Source: a virus
Strand: one strand, 5' to 3'
DNA: 45,188 bases
IMG/VR virus record: IMGVR_UViG_3300011432_000023
Coordinates: 1-45,188 of that record
This document shows, piece after piece, positions 31,631 to 37,836 of the stretch (positions within the stretch are counted from its first letter, which is position 1; each line of letters begins with the position of its first letter). A model generated the notes under the pieces. That model searched no databases. It was not told where the DNA came from and saw only the letters and a list, made by a program, of their open reading frames with translations. The position numbers and the translations under genes were made by a program.

Positions 31631-32118
31631 GCAGCAGCAAACCGACACCGCAGGACATCGAGCGGGCGTGGAAGTACCTCAGCGGGCGCATCTGCGGCAC
31701 ACACGTTCATGGGAGCATTGAAGGGCTCGCCACCGAGTTCGCCGCTGTCAGGGAGGAGACGCAGCGGGAGCGGGATGTCTGGTGGGGCAAGACTCTCTGC
31801 CCCGATGTCTCTCCCGTGCAGCTTGATCCCGAAGTACACCGGGAGGCCGCCATCGCTACCGCCGAGTGCAACGAAGCCCGCGTCCGCCAGCTTGAGACCG
31901 ACCTGGAGAATGCGCGAGAAGACCTCGCCATCATGCAAGCCGACCTTGAGCGAACCCAAAACGCCGAGGCCGAGGTGGAGCGGCTGCGCGCTGTCGTGGA
32001 TGATCGGGATCTCAGAATCGTCTCGGCGAGGGGCCGGATCTGCGAAGCCGAAGCCGACCTCGCGGCCCTGAAGGAGCGGAACGAACGGTTGGTGGAAGTG
32101 GCGGCAGAAGACGCGTAG
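31627..32118 (+). CDS. Coiled-coil protein, last gene before the second ribozyme
   Basis: 163 residues from ATG at 31627 (ATGA overlap). Residues about 75-160 form a long continuous coiled coil rich in Glu, Arg, Leu and Ala. The N-terminus holds a small domain with a Cys and a Trp pair. The final G of its TAG stop codon is the first base of the second hammerhead ribozyme, so gene and ribozyme overlap by one base. Confidence 0.65.
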   Translation: MSSSKPTPQDIERAWKYLSGRICGTHVHGSIEGLATEFAAVREETQRERDVWWGKTLCPDVSPVQLDPEVHREAAIATAECNEARVRQLETDLENAREDLAIMQADLERTQNAEAEVERLRAVVDDRDLRIVSARGRICEAEADLAALKERNERLVEVAAEDA

Positions 32119-32177
32119 GCCGAAACGGCGGGGGTTTACCCCTGCTGTCCGCGAGTCAGGCTCGCGCTGAGGAGGCC
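32118..32177 (+). ncRNA. Type II hammerhead ribozyme 2
   Basis: GGCC (32118-32121), GAAA (32122-32125), 9-bp stem III (32126-32134 with 32139-32147, TTTA loop), GUC ending at C32149, stem I CGCGAG/CTCGCG (32150-32155 with 32161-32166, loop TCAGG), core CTGAGGA (32167-32173), GGCC (32174-32177). Stem II is a perfect 4-bp GGCC/GGCC helix. Compared with copy 1, stem I changes T-A to A-T and G-T to G-C, and the loop keeps TYAGG. The ATG of the next gene is at 32180. Confidence 0.93.
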
Positions 32178-32179
32178 AG

Positions 32180-32308
32180 ATGGCGAAGGCGGAGAAGGGT
32201 AACGCGGGCAAGTGTTACGACCACGCATATCGCGGCCCCCGTTTCGACAAGCCGATCGTGCTACGGGACGCCTCAGGCAAGCCGCTCTACACGGCGGACA
32301 AGAAGTGA
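32180..32308 (+). CDS. 42-residue basic protein downstream of ribozyme 2
   Basis: ATG to TGA, Lys/Gly/Arg/Tyr-rich with one Cys ('GKCYDHAYRGPRFDKP'). Its Shine-Dalgarno AGGAGG (32170-32175) is part of the ribozyme core and stem II. The TGA overlaps the next GTG. Confidence 0.6.
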   Translation: MAKAEKGNAGKCYDHAYRGPRFDKPIVLRDASGKPLYTADKK

Positions 32309-32493
32309 GCCGCAACCGCGTCGGAGCGGACACGGTCGAGTACCACATGTATCCGGACAGCCACTTGTTCTCGACGCACGAAACGCGGGAGCGCGCACGG
32401 CGCTGCCCCATGTGCCAGAACTGCGTGGCCGTCGCCCACGACGCCGCTATCCAAGAGGACGCGAACCGCTGCGGCGCGTTCTCCATCCTGTGA
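32305..32493 (+). CDS. Small Cys/His-rich protein
   Basis: 62 residues from GTG at 32305 (GTGA overlap). 'CPMCQNC' near residues 34-40 plus several His before and after, and a later Cys, form a probable zinc site. Several similar small zinc proteins occur in this genome. Function unknown. Confidence 0.6.
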   Translation: MSRNRVGADTVEYHMYPDSHLFSTHETRERARRCPMCQNCVAVAHDAAIQEDANRCGAFSIL

Positions 32494-32504
32494 TCGGAGG
32501 AGAA

Positions 32505-33299
32505 GTGAAGAAAGCCGTACTCGTTGCGCTGCTCTGCGGAGCGTGTGCTCAGGACTTGAACGTACTGCCTACCACGCCCGAGGCGACGCCTGTGCCCGTG
32601 AGCACGCCGGCCCCTGCGACGCCGCCGCCGGCAGAGGGCGGCTCGGATACGCCGTCGTACTACGGCGGCATCCGGCAGGACAACTCCGGGTGGGTCGTGA
32701 ACAACACGGACCGGGTGCAGACCGTGAGCCTCTGCTCCTACAACGCGACCGGGCCGCAGCAGCTCGTGGACTCGCATACGCAGGACGCGGCTCGGGGGAT
32801 TCAGGCCGACTTCCGCGCCCTGGCCGTCCCGGCTGCGTCGTGCGGGAAGACGACGCGCGTGCAGATCGACCTCGTCCCCGGCACATGCCGCGCGGACGGG
32901 CTCTATGGGAACTCTGCGATCAAGTACCGGGTGTATTTCCTGCCCGGGCCGGCGTGCCCAGTGCCGACGCCTACGCCGAGCCCGACACCCACCCCTTCCT
33001 GCGACCAACAGAATCCGCCTAGCTTCAAGCTAGGGGCTTTGTCCTGGGACGGGCGTGGGCCGGTGTCGGGTGCTGCGGCGGTGAGCAACGCGGGCACCTG
33101 GAAGCTCATTCTGCGGGCGACGAATCCCGGCAACTTCCAGAAGGCCGTGGACACGAAGACCGTCTACTGCGGGAAGTCCGCGACGCTCCTCGTGTCGTAT
33201 CCCTGGGCCGGGCACTCCTCGGAAGACTGGCGTCTCGAACTCTACCGGGACGGCTCACTCGTCGCCACGAGCCCTGTCGTCAAGAACCCGGTCAACTGA
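32505..33299 (+). CDS. Exported Pro/Thr-rich lipoprotein-like protein 2
   Basis: 264 residues from GTG at 32505, GGAGGAG upstream. The leader 'MKKAVLVALLCGAC' is lipoprotein-like. A Pro/Thr/Ala linker covers residues about 22-45, and a second Pro-Thr-Pro-Ser linker near 150-165 separates two beta-rich domains, each with Cys. The plan matches the 10192-11163 product of the late arm, yet this gene is in the early arm. It probably acts at the cell surface, perhaps in host modification. Confidence 0.65.
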   Translation: MKKAVLVALLCGACAQDLNVLPTTPEATPVPVSTPAPATPPPAEGGSDTPSYYGGIRQDNSGWVVNNTDRVQTVSLCSYNATGPQQLVDSHTQDAARGIQADFRALAVPAASCGKTTRVQIDLVPGTCRADGLYGNSAIKYRVYFLPGPACPVPTPTPSPTPTPSCDQQNPPSFKLGALSWDGRGPVSGAAAVSNAGTWKLILRATNPGNFQKAVDTKTVYCGKSATLLVSYPWAGHSSEDWRLELYRDGSLVATSPVVKNPVN

Positions 33300-33925
33300 T
33301 GAAGATCGAAGCCGTCCCTTTCACGCTGTCGCCCGAGGATCTGATCCCTGACCAAATCCTCTATCCGCCGCAGCCACGAAGAGTCGACTTGCCACACCTT
33401 TCGCCGATCCTACGGGACTTGGAACGGGTCACGGGTCGAGCGAAGAGATACGGCGACGATTTGACCCCTGAGGACCGGAATCGTCGCCGTGCGTATTTCG
33501 AGATGGGCTTCGCGTGGGAGATGTGCATGGAGGCTGCGTTCAAGATGCGGCAGATGCACGGCTTCAGCGCGAGCATGATCCGGCAACCAGAGATCGAGCA
33601 CAAGGGCATCCTCAGCACGGGCGACCTGCTCGACACCGAGGACTGGCGTTACGTCGAGTTGAAGTTCACGACGCGCAGTTCCCGTCACGTCGAGGAACTC
33701 GAAGAGAACTTCTGGGTGTGGTTCCAACAGATGCGGTGGAATTGCGCCGCGTGGCAGACGAACAAGGCCGCGCTCTTCGTGCTCTTCGGTTGCGGTAACT
33801 ACAAGCCACCGACGCCGGACGCACGGGGTTGGAGGATCGAATTCAGCGACGGGGAGATCGCGGACACAGAAACGATGGTCACGAATCACAGGGACCGCAT
33901 GTCCCGGGAGGGGAGATTGCGATGA
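33299..33925 (+). CDS. PD-(D/E)XK nuclease (RecB/Cas4-like exonuclease)
   Basis: 208 residues, ATG overlapping the upstream TGA (TGATG). 'GDLLD' near residue 108 and 'YVELKFTT' near 118-125 form the D...ExK catalytic motif. An upstream Glu (about 75) and a Gln/Trp-rich helix after it follow the RecB-family plan. There is no Cys cluster, so it is not an Fe-S Cas4. It probably acts in recombination with the Sak4-like ATPase. Confidence 0.75.
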   Translation: MKIEAVPFTLSPEDLIPDQILYPPQPRRVDLPHLSPILRDLERVTGRAKRYGDDLTPEDRNRRRAYFEMGFAWEMCMEAAFKMRQMHGFSASMIRQPEIEHKGILSTGDLLDTEDWRYVELKFTTRSSRHVEELEENFWVWFQQMRWNCAAWQTNKAALFVLFGCGNYKPPTPDARGWRIEFSDGEIADTETMVTNHRDRMSREGRLR

Positions 33926-34344
33926 GGGTTTCATTCGAGGGTGAGCTGGACGACGTTTTCAAGATGGTTTGTGAGGCTTACTACGAGGCTAAGGGGGATA
34001 TGTTTTCTCAAGCGGACGGTTACTCGGGGCCGATCGATGTGCCGGCCGGTGATCAGGGCGGCGTCAAGTTTGGGCCGCAAGGTTCCGTGATCGTCAATGG
34101 CCTTCTCAGGGACGTGGCACAGCCCGTCATTGGCGAAATCGAGGGCGACGAGCCTGAGGAACTACTCACGGCTATCGCCGGCTTCCTGTGCCGACTCAGC
34201 CAAGCGACGGGGCGAAGTATCGATGATGTTGAAGTCGCGCTGGATAAGGACAAAACGCGCTTCGAGCTGGTCGTTGTCTTGGGTGAGGGCTTCAACACCG
34301 ACATTGCCGACGCGATCACGTCTGATCTGCTGGAAGTTGTATGA
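33922..34344 (+). CDS. Unrecognised acidic protein
   Basis: 140 residues, ATG overlapping the upstream TGA (ATGA). Acidic, alpha/beta, with a Gly-rich central part (about 35-55) and a C-terminal strand 'FELVVVLGEGF'. It lies in the recombination block between the nuclease and a small helical protein. No motif recognised. Confidence 0.65.
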   Translation: MRVSFEGELDDVFKMVCEAYYEAKGDMFSQADGYSGPIDVPAGDQGGVKFGPQGSVIVNGLLRDVAQPVIGEIEGDEPEELLTAIAGFLCRLSQATGRSIDDVEVALDKDKTRFELVVVLGEGFNTDIADAITSDLLEVV

Positions 34345-34550
34345 CAAGCATTTTCGGGACGGTCAGCAGCGTCCGCGCACGGTTGCAGTCGCGTCGTGGC
34401 CTTTCGAAGCGAGAACTCTATCGGCTCGTGCAGGACGTGCTCATGCGTGAGCAGATTGCGCTGAAGCGGCTAGCGGGCGCTATGAAGCGGCTGGAAGAGC
34501 TGGAACCGCCCACCACGGCGGCGGATCCGGTACAGGAGGTTGAGGGATGA
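34341..34550 (+). CDS. Small basic helical protein
   Basis: 69 residues, ATGA overlaps at both ends. Arg/Leu-rich helices with a heptad-like pattern (residues about 20-52) and an acidic tail. Could bind nucleic acid or a partner protein. Confidence 0.55.
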   Translation: MTSIFGTVSSVRARLQSRRGLSKRELYRLVQDVLMREQIALKRLAGAMKRLEELEPPTTAADPVQEVEG

Positions 34551-34723
34551 AGAAGAAGCAGATGTTTGGGATTCGGTGCTCTGACGGGAGCCGCTGTTTT
34601 CGCTTCACACTGTTCCGCAGCCGCGAGACGGCGAAAGCCCGACTTGCTGCGGCGAAAAAGCGAGCGTTGAAGTCGCCCTGTCCGAAAGAGTTCGAGGGAC
34701 ACCGCGTGGTGATCGCTCAATGA
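34547..34723 (+). CDS. 58-residue Lys/Arg-rich protein
   Basis: ATG overlaps the upstream TGA, and its own TGA overlaps the Sak4-like start. Strongly basic, with three Cys and an Ala/Lys helix (about 28-42). A small nucleic-acid-binding protein is plausible. Confidence 0.55.
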   Translation: MKKKQMFGIRCSDGSRCFRFTLFRSRETAKARLAAAKKRALKSPCPKEFEGHRVVIAQ

Positions 34724-35460
34724 GCACGCCCGCGGCGAACCTCGGCTTCGAGCGGCCTCGGCGCACGCGTCAGCGTCGTCAGTGTTGGCTCGGGGCCGGC
34801 AAGACGAAGACGGGCAAGACGCGCTTCGGCCTGACATTCCCTGGGCCGATCGCCGTCCTCAGCTTCGACCGGGCCATCGAGGACGTGCTCCACGAAGTGC
34901 CCGGAGCCGACGTAGTCGTGAAGGACTTCACGCGCTCCTTCAAGCTCGGCGAGCCTATGACGCAAGCGCAGGCACAAGCGGTCGAGGCCGAGTTTGCGAA
35001 GGCGTACCTCGGCGCTCTGGAGCACAAGGACATCCGCACCGTGATGATCGACAAGGGCACAACCTTGTGGGAGATCATGCGCTACGCCGAGTGGGGCAAG
35101 ATCGACCACGTCAAGGCGCACCATTACGTAGGCGTGAACTCGCGTATGCGCCGCTACCTCCTCGCCTTTCAGGACTCCACGAAGAACGTCTATATCGTGG
35201 ACGACGTGAAAGAGGAGTGGGACGACAACGGCAAGCCGACTGGTCAATTCAAGCGTGAGGGCTTCAAGCATACGCCGGGTCTCGTGCAGGTCTGCGCGAG
35301 CTTTGAGCGAGTAGAGAAGGGCAAGGACTTCTTCATGACTCTCGAAGAGTGCGCGCTCAACTCGTCGCTCATCGGCTGGAAGTTCGAGGGGCCAGAGATC
35401 GATTTCCGCCAAATCGCCGGTATGGTCATGACGGATAGCGTTGCAGAGGACTGGAAATGA
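34720..35460 (+). CDS. Sak4-like RecA-fold ATPase (AAA_24), single-strand annealing recombinase
   Basis: 246 residues, ATGA overlap. The P-loop 'GKTKTGKT' is at residues 27-34, a strand 'IAVLSFD' follows, and Walker B 'TVMIDKGT' is near residue 108. Then come 'MRRYLLAF' and 'KNVYIVDDV', as in the short RecA-core ATPases of the Sak4 family that promote annealing with an SSB. It is flanked by nuclease genes, which fits recombination-dependent replication. Confidence 0.75.
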   Translation: MSTPAANLGFERPRRTRQRRQCWLGAGKTKTGKTRFGLTFPGPIAVLSFDRAIEDVLHEVPGADVVVKDFTRSFKLGEPMTQAQAQAVEAEFAKAYLGALEHKDIRTVMIDKGTTLWEIMRYAEWGKIDHVKAHHYVGVNSRMRRYLLAFQDSTKNVYIVDDVKEEWDDNGKPTGQFKREGFKHTPGLVQVCASFERVEKGKDFFMTLEECALNSSLIGWKFEGPEIDFRQIAGMVMTDSVAEDWK

Positions 35461-35630
35461 GTAAAGGTTATCGGCTCTACATGCACTCTCGTGTCCCGCT
35501 CGGCCTTACGTCGCGAATCTCGTTCGGCTTTCACTCACAGTTCCTTGACGCTTTCGATAGAGCCACAAGATTCCGCGAAATCATTGCTGTCGGCACCGAG
35601 GAGGGCGCTATGTGCGTCCATGTCCGATGA
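35457..35630 (+). CDS. 57-residue protein of unknown function
   Basis: ATG overlaps the Sak4-like TGA and its TGA overlaps the next ATG. Basic, aromatic-rich ('GYRLYMHSR', 'FGFHSQFLDAF'). No motif. Confidence 0.5.
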   Translation: MSKGYRLYMHSRVPLGLTSRISFGFHSQFLDAFDRATRFREIIAVGTEEGAMCVHVR

Positions 35631-36214
35631 CACAGTATCACCACGGAGTGAATCTCGCGTGCGAAATCAAGCTGACCGGGGTGACGCCGCACGGGAGGGC
35701 GTTCGTGTGGAACCACAAGGATCCGAATTGCCCGTACCACCACGCTGTGCTCACGGGTACGTCATCTGCTCCACCGATGAATGGACAGGTTTTCGCGTAC
35801 GGAGTGAACACGGCGGAAGTCGAATCTTCGAGCGTGTCTACGCCCCTGTCTGCTCCGAGTGTCCGCCAGTTCGAGACGGGGGCGACGCGGGACGCTGATA
35901 CGGGAAAGCTGGCGTACGAGGGCTTTCTCGATCCGCTCGTACTGAAGCGTTACGCACAGTTCATGCATCGGCACCGGACACAGTCGGACGGCACACTGCG
36001 CGACCCCGACAACTGGCAGAGAGGCATCCCTCTTGATGTGTATGCCGACTCCGGTATACGCCACGTCTTCGAGTGGTGGCTCGTACACCGAGGGAACCCG
36101 ATGCCACCGGCCGGGCCGCGCGATCCGAAGGACCTGCCGGACATTCTCTGCGCCGTAATGTTCAACGCTATGGGCTATCTGCACGAACTCTTGAAGGAGA
36201 AAGCGAATGGGTGA
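35627..36214 (+). CDS. dATP/dGTP diphosphohydrolase N-terminal-like domain protein (tentative)
   Basis: 195 residues from ATG at 35627 (ATGA overlap). The N-terminal 80 residues are beta-rich with Cys/His. From about residue 85 'RQFETGATRDADTGKLAYEGF' is followed by 'YAQFMHRHR', 'DPDNWQRG', 'RHVFEWWLVHRG' and 'DLPDILCAVMFNAMGYL', the pattern of the DUF5664/dGTP_diPhyd_N family of phage nucleotide hydrolases. In 2-aminoadenine phages a member (MazZ) makes dGMP/dAMP, but no purZ-like gene is visible here. Confidence 0.6.
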   Translation: MTQYHHGVNLACEIKLTGVTPHGRAFVWNHKDPNCPYHHAVLTGTSSAPPMNGQVFAYGVNTAEVESSSVSTPLSAPSVRQFETGATRDADTGKLAYEGFLDPLVLKRYAQFMHRHRTQSDGTLRDPDNWQRGIPLDVYADSGIRHVFEWWLVHRGNPMPPAGPRDPKDLPDILCAVMFNAMGYLHELLKEKANG

Positions 36215-36446
36215 GGCGCTCAGGGATCGCGACCGCCAGATGCTCGGCGTATTAGACGCCGCGCTCGATAAGCTGGAGAGTGACTTCGAGGACGCCCCTC
36301 AGGCCACTATTCTCGAACAGGTTGAGCGGCTCGTCGCGCAGGCTAAGCTCGCGTATTGGTCCGCGGCGTCCCCTCGCGCACAGTTCGCCGAGGACCTCGA
36401 TCGCCTCCTTGCCATGGCGTACTCGCTGCGGAGGGAGATCCTGTGA
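36207..36446 (+). CDS. Small all-helical protein
   Basis: 79 residues, overlapping the upstream gene by 8 bases. Leu/Ala/Glu/Arg-rich helices with no loops of note, and an acidic N-terminal part. Function unknown. Confidence 0.6.
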   Translation: MGEALRDRDRQMLGVLDAALDKLESDFEDAPQATILEQVERLVAQAKLAYWSAASPRAQFAEDLDRLLAMAYSLRREIL

Positions 36447-36649
36447 TCAAGGTTCGACACAAGGATCAACAGTGGATGGTAGATGAAAACGCGGGCTTCC
36501 CCGGCGCGACTCTCTGCGTGCTGATGGATCTTCGCGACGAACTGAAGCGGCTTAACGCAGTCTTCGCTTGCCACAACACACAGGAAATCCCCGACATCCT
36601 ACGCCGCATCTCTTGCAACACTGCGCGCAAGACGAAGCGGAGGAAGTAG
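36443..36649 (+). CDS. Small phage protein of the 'LRDELKRLN...NT' type
   Basis: 68 residues from GTG at 36443 (GTGA overlap). 'LMDLRDELKRLNAVFACHN' then 'IPDILRRISCNT' and a Lys/Arg tail resemble a small protein seen in many phages with no known role. The basic tail could contact nucleic acid. Confidence 0.65.
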   Translation: MIKVRHKDQQWMVDENAGFPGATLCVLMDLRDELKRLNAVFACHNTQEIPDILRRISCNTARKTKRRK

Positions 36650-36759
36650 TGGAGATCCTCGGCACCGTCGTCGGGCTCATCCTCGTCTTCGCAGTCGGGA
36701 TCATGGTTGGACACGCGCTCGGGTCGTGCGGGTCATGCTCTTCATCGACCCGCGGGTAG
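36649..36759 (+). CDS. Very small single-TM protein
   Basis: 36 residues from GTG at 36649, overlapping the upstream TAG by one base. A membrane span covers residues about 4-22 (Val, Leu, Ile, Gly). The tail has two Cys and a Ser run. It overlaps the nuclease gene by 34 bases. Confidence 0.45.
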   Translation: MEILGTVVGLILVFAVGIMVGHALGSCGSCSSSTRG

Positions 36760-37454
36760 GCGGCTCCGCGCAGGAGCGAGAAGCGTCGCTCAAGCGCTGG
36801 ATCGCGGGGACCGGGGGTGAGCAGCGAACGCTCCCCTTCGGAGACTTCGCTATCGACGGTTTCGCGCCCGGCGGGCGTCCGACGCTCGTCGGCATCGAGT
36901 TCAAGACGGTGAGTGACTTGCTCTCGTCCCTGGACACGGGCCGTTTCGCCGGGCATCAAGTACCGGGCTTGGTGTCCAGCTACGAGTACCGATACCTGCT
37001 CGTGGAGGGAAGCCTCCAGCTCTCCACGAGCGGGCGCGTCAACGTCTATCGCGGGGGTTGGGCTGAGACGGGCTGGATGCATCAGGCGCTCCTCGGCCTG
37101 CTCGATGACATCTGCACGCAAGCCGGCATCTCCGTCCTGCGTAGCGCGAACCGTGAGGAGTCGTACAGCGTGCTCAAAGCCGTGGCTGCCGTGTGGTCGA
37201 AGCCGTGGGAGGAGCGGACGGGGCTCAATGTTATCTACACGCCCCCGCCTCCGCTCTTCCTTCCACGTCCTTCGCAGGCTACGGAGTTCGCGAATCGACT
37301 CCCGGGCTTCGGGTGGTCGCGGGCACGGGCGGCGGCGAAGCACTTCGGTAACGGGCTGGAGATGGCGTCGGCGACAGAGAAGGACTGGCGGGAAGTTGAG
37401 GGGGTCGGCAAAACACTGGCGAAGGCCGCTTTCGCCGCTTGGAGGGAGAAGTAG
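36726..37454 (+). CDS. ERCC4-type (XPF/MUS81-like) structure-specific nuclease
   Basis: 242 residues from GTG at 36726; ATG at 36735 is equally possible. An early 'LFIDPR' Asp and 'GIEFKTVSDLLSSL' (about 57-70) correspond to the ERCC4 active-site region, where the usual Glu-Arg-Lys is Glu-Phe-Lys. The C-terminal 55 residues ('LPGFGWSRARAAAKHFG', 'VEGVGKTLAKAAFAAW') are tandem helix-hairpin-helix motifs. The family cuts branched DNA such as flaps and forks, which fits the recombination block. Confidence 0.75.
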   Translation: MRVMLFIDPRVGGSAQEREASLKRWIAGTGGEQRTLPFGDFAIDGFAPGGRPTLVGIEFKTVSDLLSSLDTGRFAGHQVPGLVSSYEYRYLLVEGSLQLSTSGRVNVYRGGWAETGWMHQALLGLLDDICTQAGISVLRSANREESYSVLKAVAAVWSKPWEERTGLNVIYTPPPPLFLPRPSQATEFANRLPGFGWSRARAAAKHFGNGLEMASATEKDWREVEGVGKTLAKAAFAAWREK

Positions 37455-37459
37455 GGGCC

Positions 37460-37681
37460 ATGAAGGAACTATCGACAGACGACTCTGGACACATCGAGGG
37501 CGACGGTAGTCGCATTCGCCCCGCGCAGTGGGCCGACGATGCGCCGAAGCGCTTCCGCAAGCCGCGGAAGGAGCGGCCCGAAGCGAAGTGTACCAACCCG
37601 CGGACGGGCTTCGAGCGGGCGAAGCACGAGCCCGACAAGGACAACCGCTGCATCTTTTGCTCGAAAAGAGCAGTGGCGTAG
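37460..37681 (+). CDS. Small basic protein with CxxC
   Basis: 73 residues, ATG at 37460 just after the nuclease stop. A charged N-terminus, an Arg/Lys/Pro-rich centre and 'CIFC' near the C-terminus with an earlier Cys suggest a small zinc-binding, nucleic-acid-contacting protein. Confidence 0.55.
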   Translation: MKELSTDDSGHIEGDGSRIRPAQWADDAPKRFRKPRKERPEAKCTNPRTGFERAKHEPDKDNRCIFCSKRAVA

Positions 37682-37836
37682 TGGACTGTCAGGTGTGCGG
37701 ATTCCCTACTGATTATTCCTTCGTCTGCGGCCTTCACGACGTAACGTTGGAGTGCATATGGGAGTACATCTGCTTCGACTGCTGGCTGTGGGCTGACAAC
37801 CTTGACACATGGGGGCGAAGTGCACACGAGGATTGA
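37681..37836 (+). CDS. Small multi-Cys zinc-finger-like protein
   Basis: 51 residues from GTG at 37681, overlapping the upstream TAG by one base. 'CQVCG', Cys16, Cys25, and 'CFDC' give six Cys plus a His, enough for one or two zinc ions. It overlaps the DNA polymerase start by up to 35 bases, so it is probably coupled to it. Confidence 0.6.
   Translation: MDCQVCGFPTDYSFVCGLHDVTLECIWEYICFDCWLWADNLDTWGRSAHED

Noticed and set aside
33297-33315. CTGATGA followed shortly by GAA, resembling a third hammerhead core
   Set aside because: It is a stop/start overlap (TGATG) at the nuclease gene. There is no GAAA, no closing stems and no GUC in the right place.
35627-36214. Full 2-aminoadenine (Z-genome) pathway
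   Set aside because: Only a tentative MazZ-like domain and a family A polymerase are present; no purZ-like or DatZ-like gene is visible.
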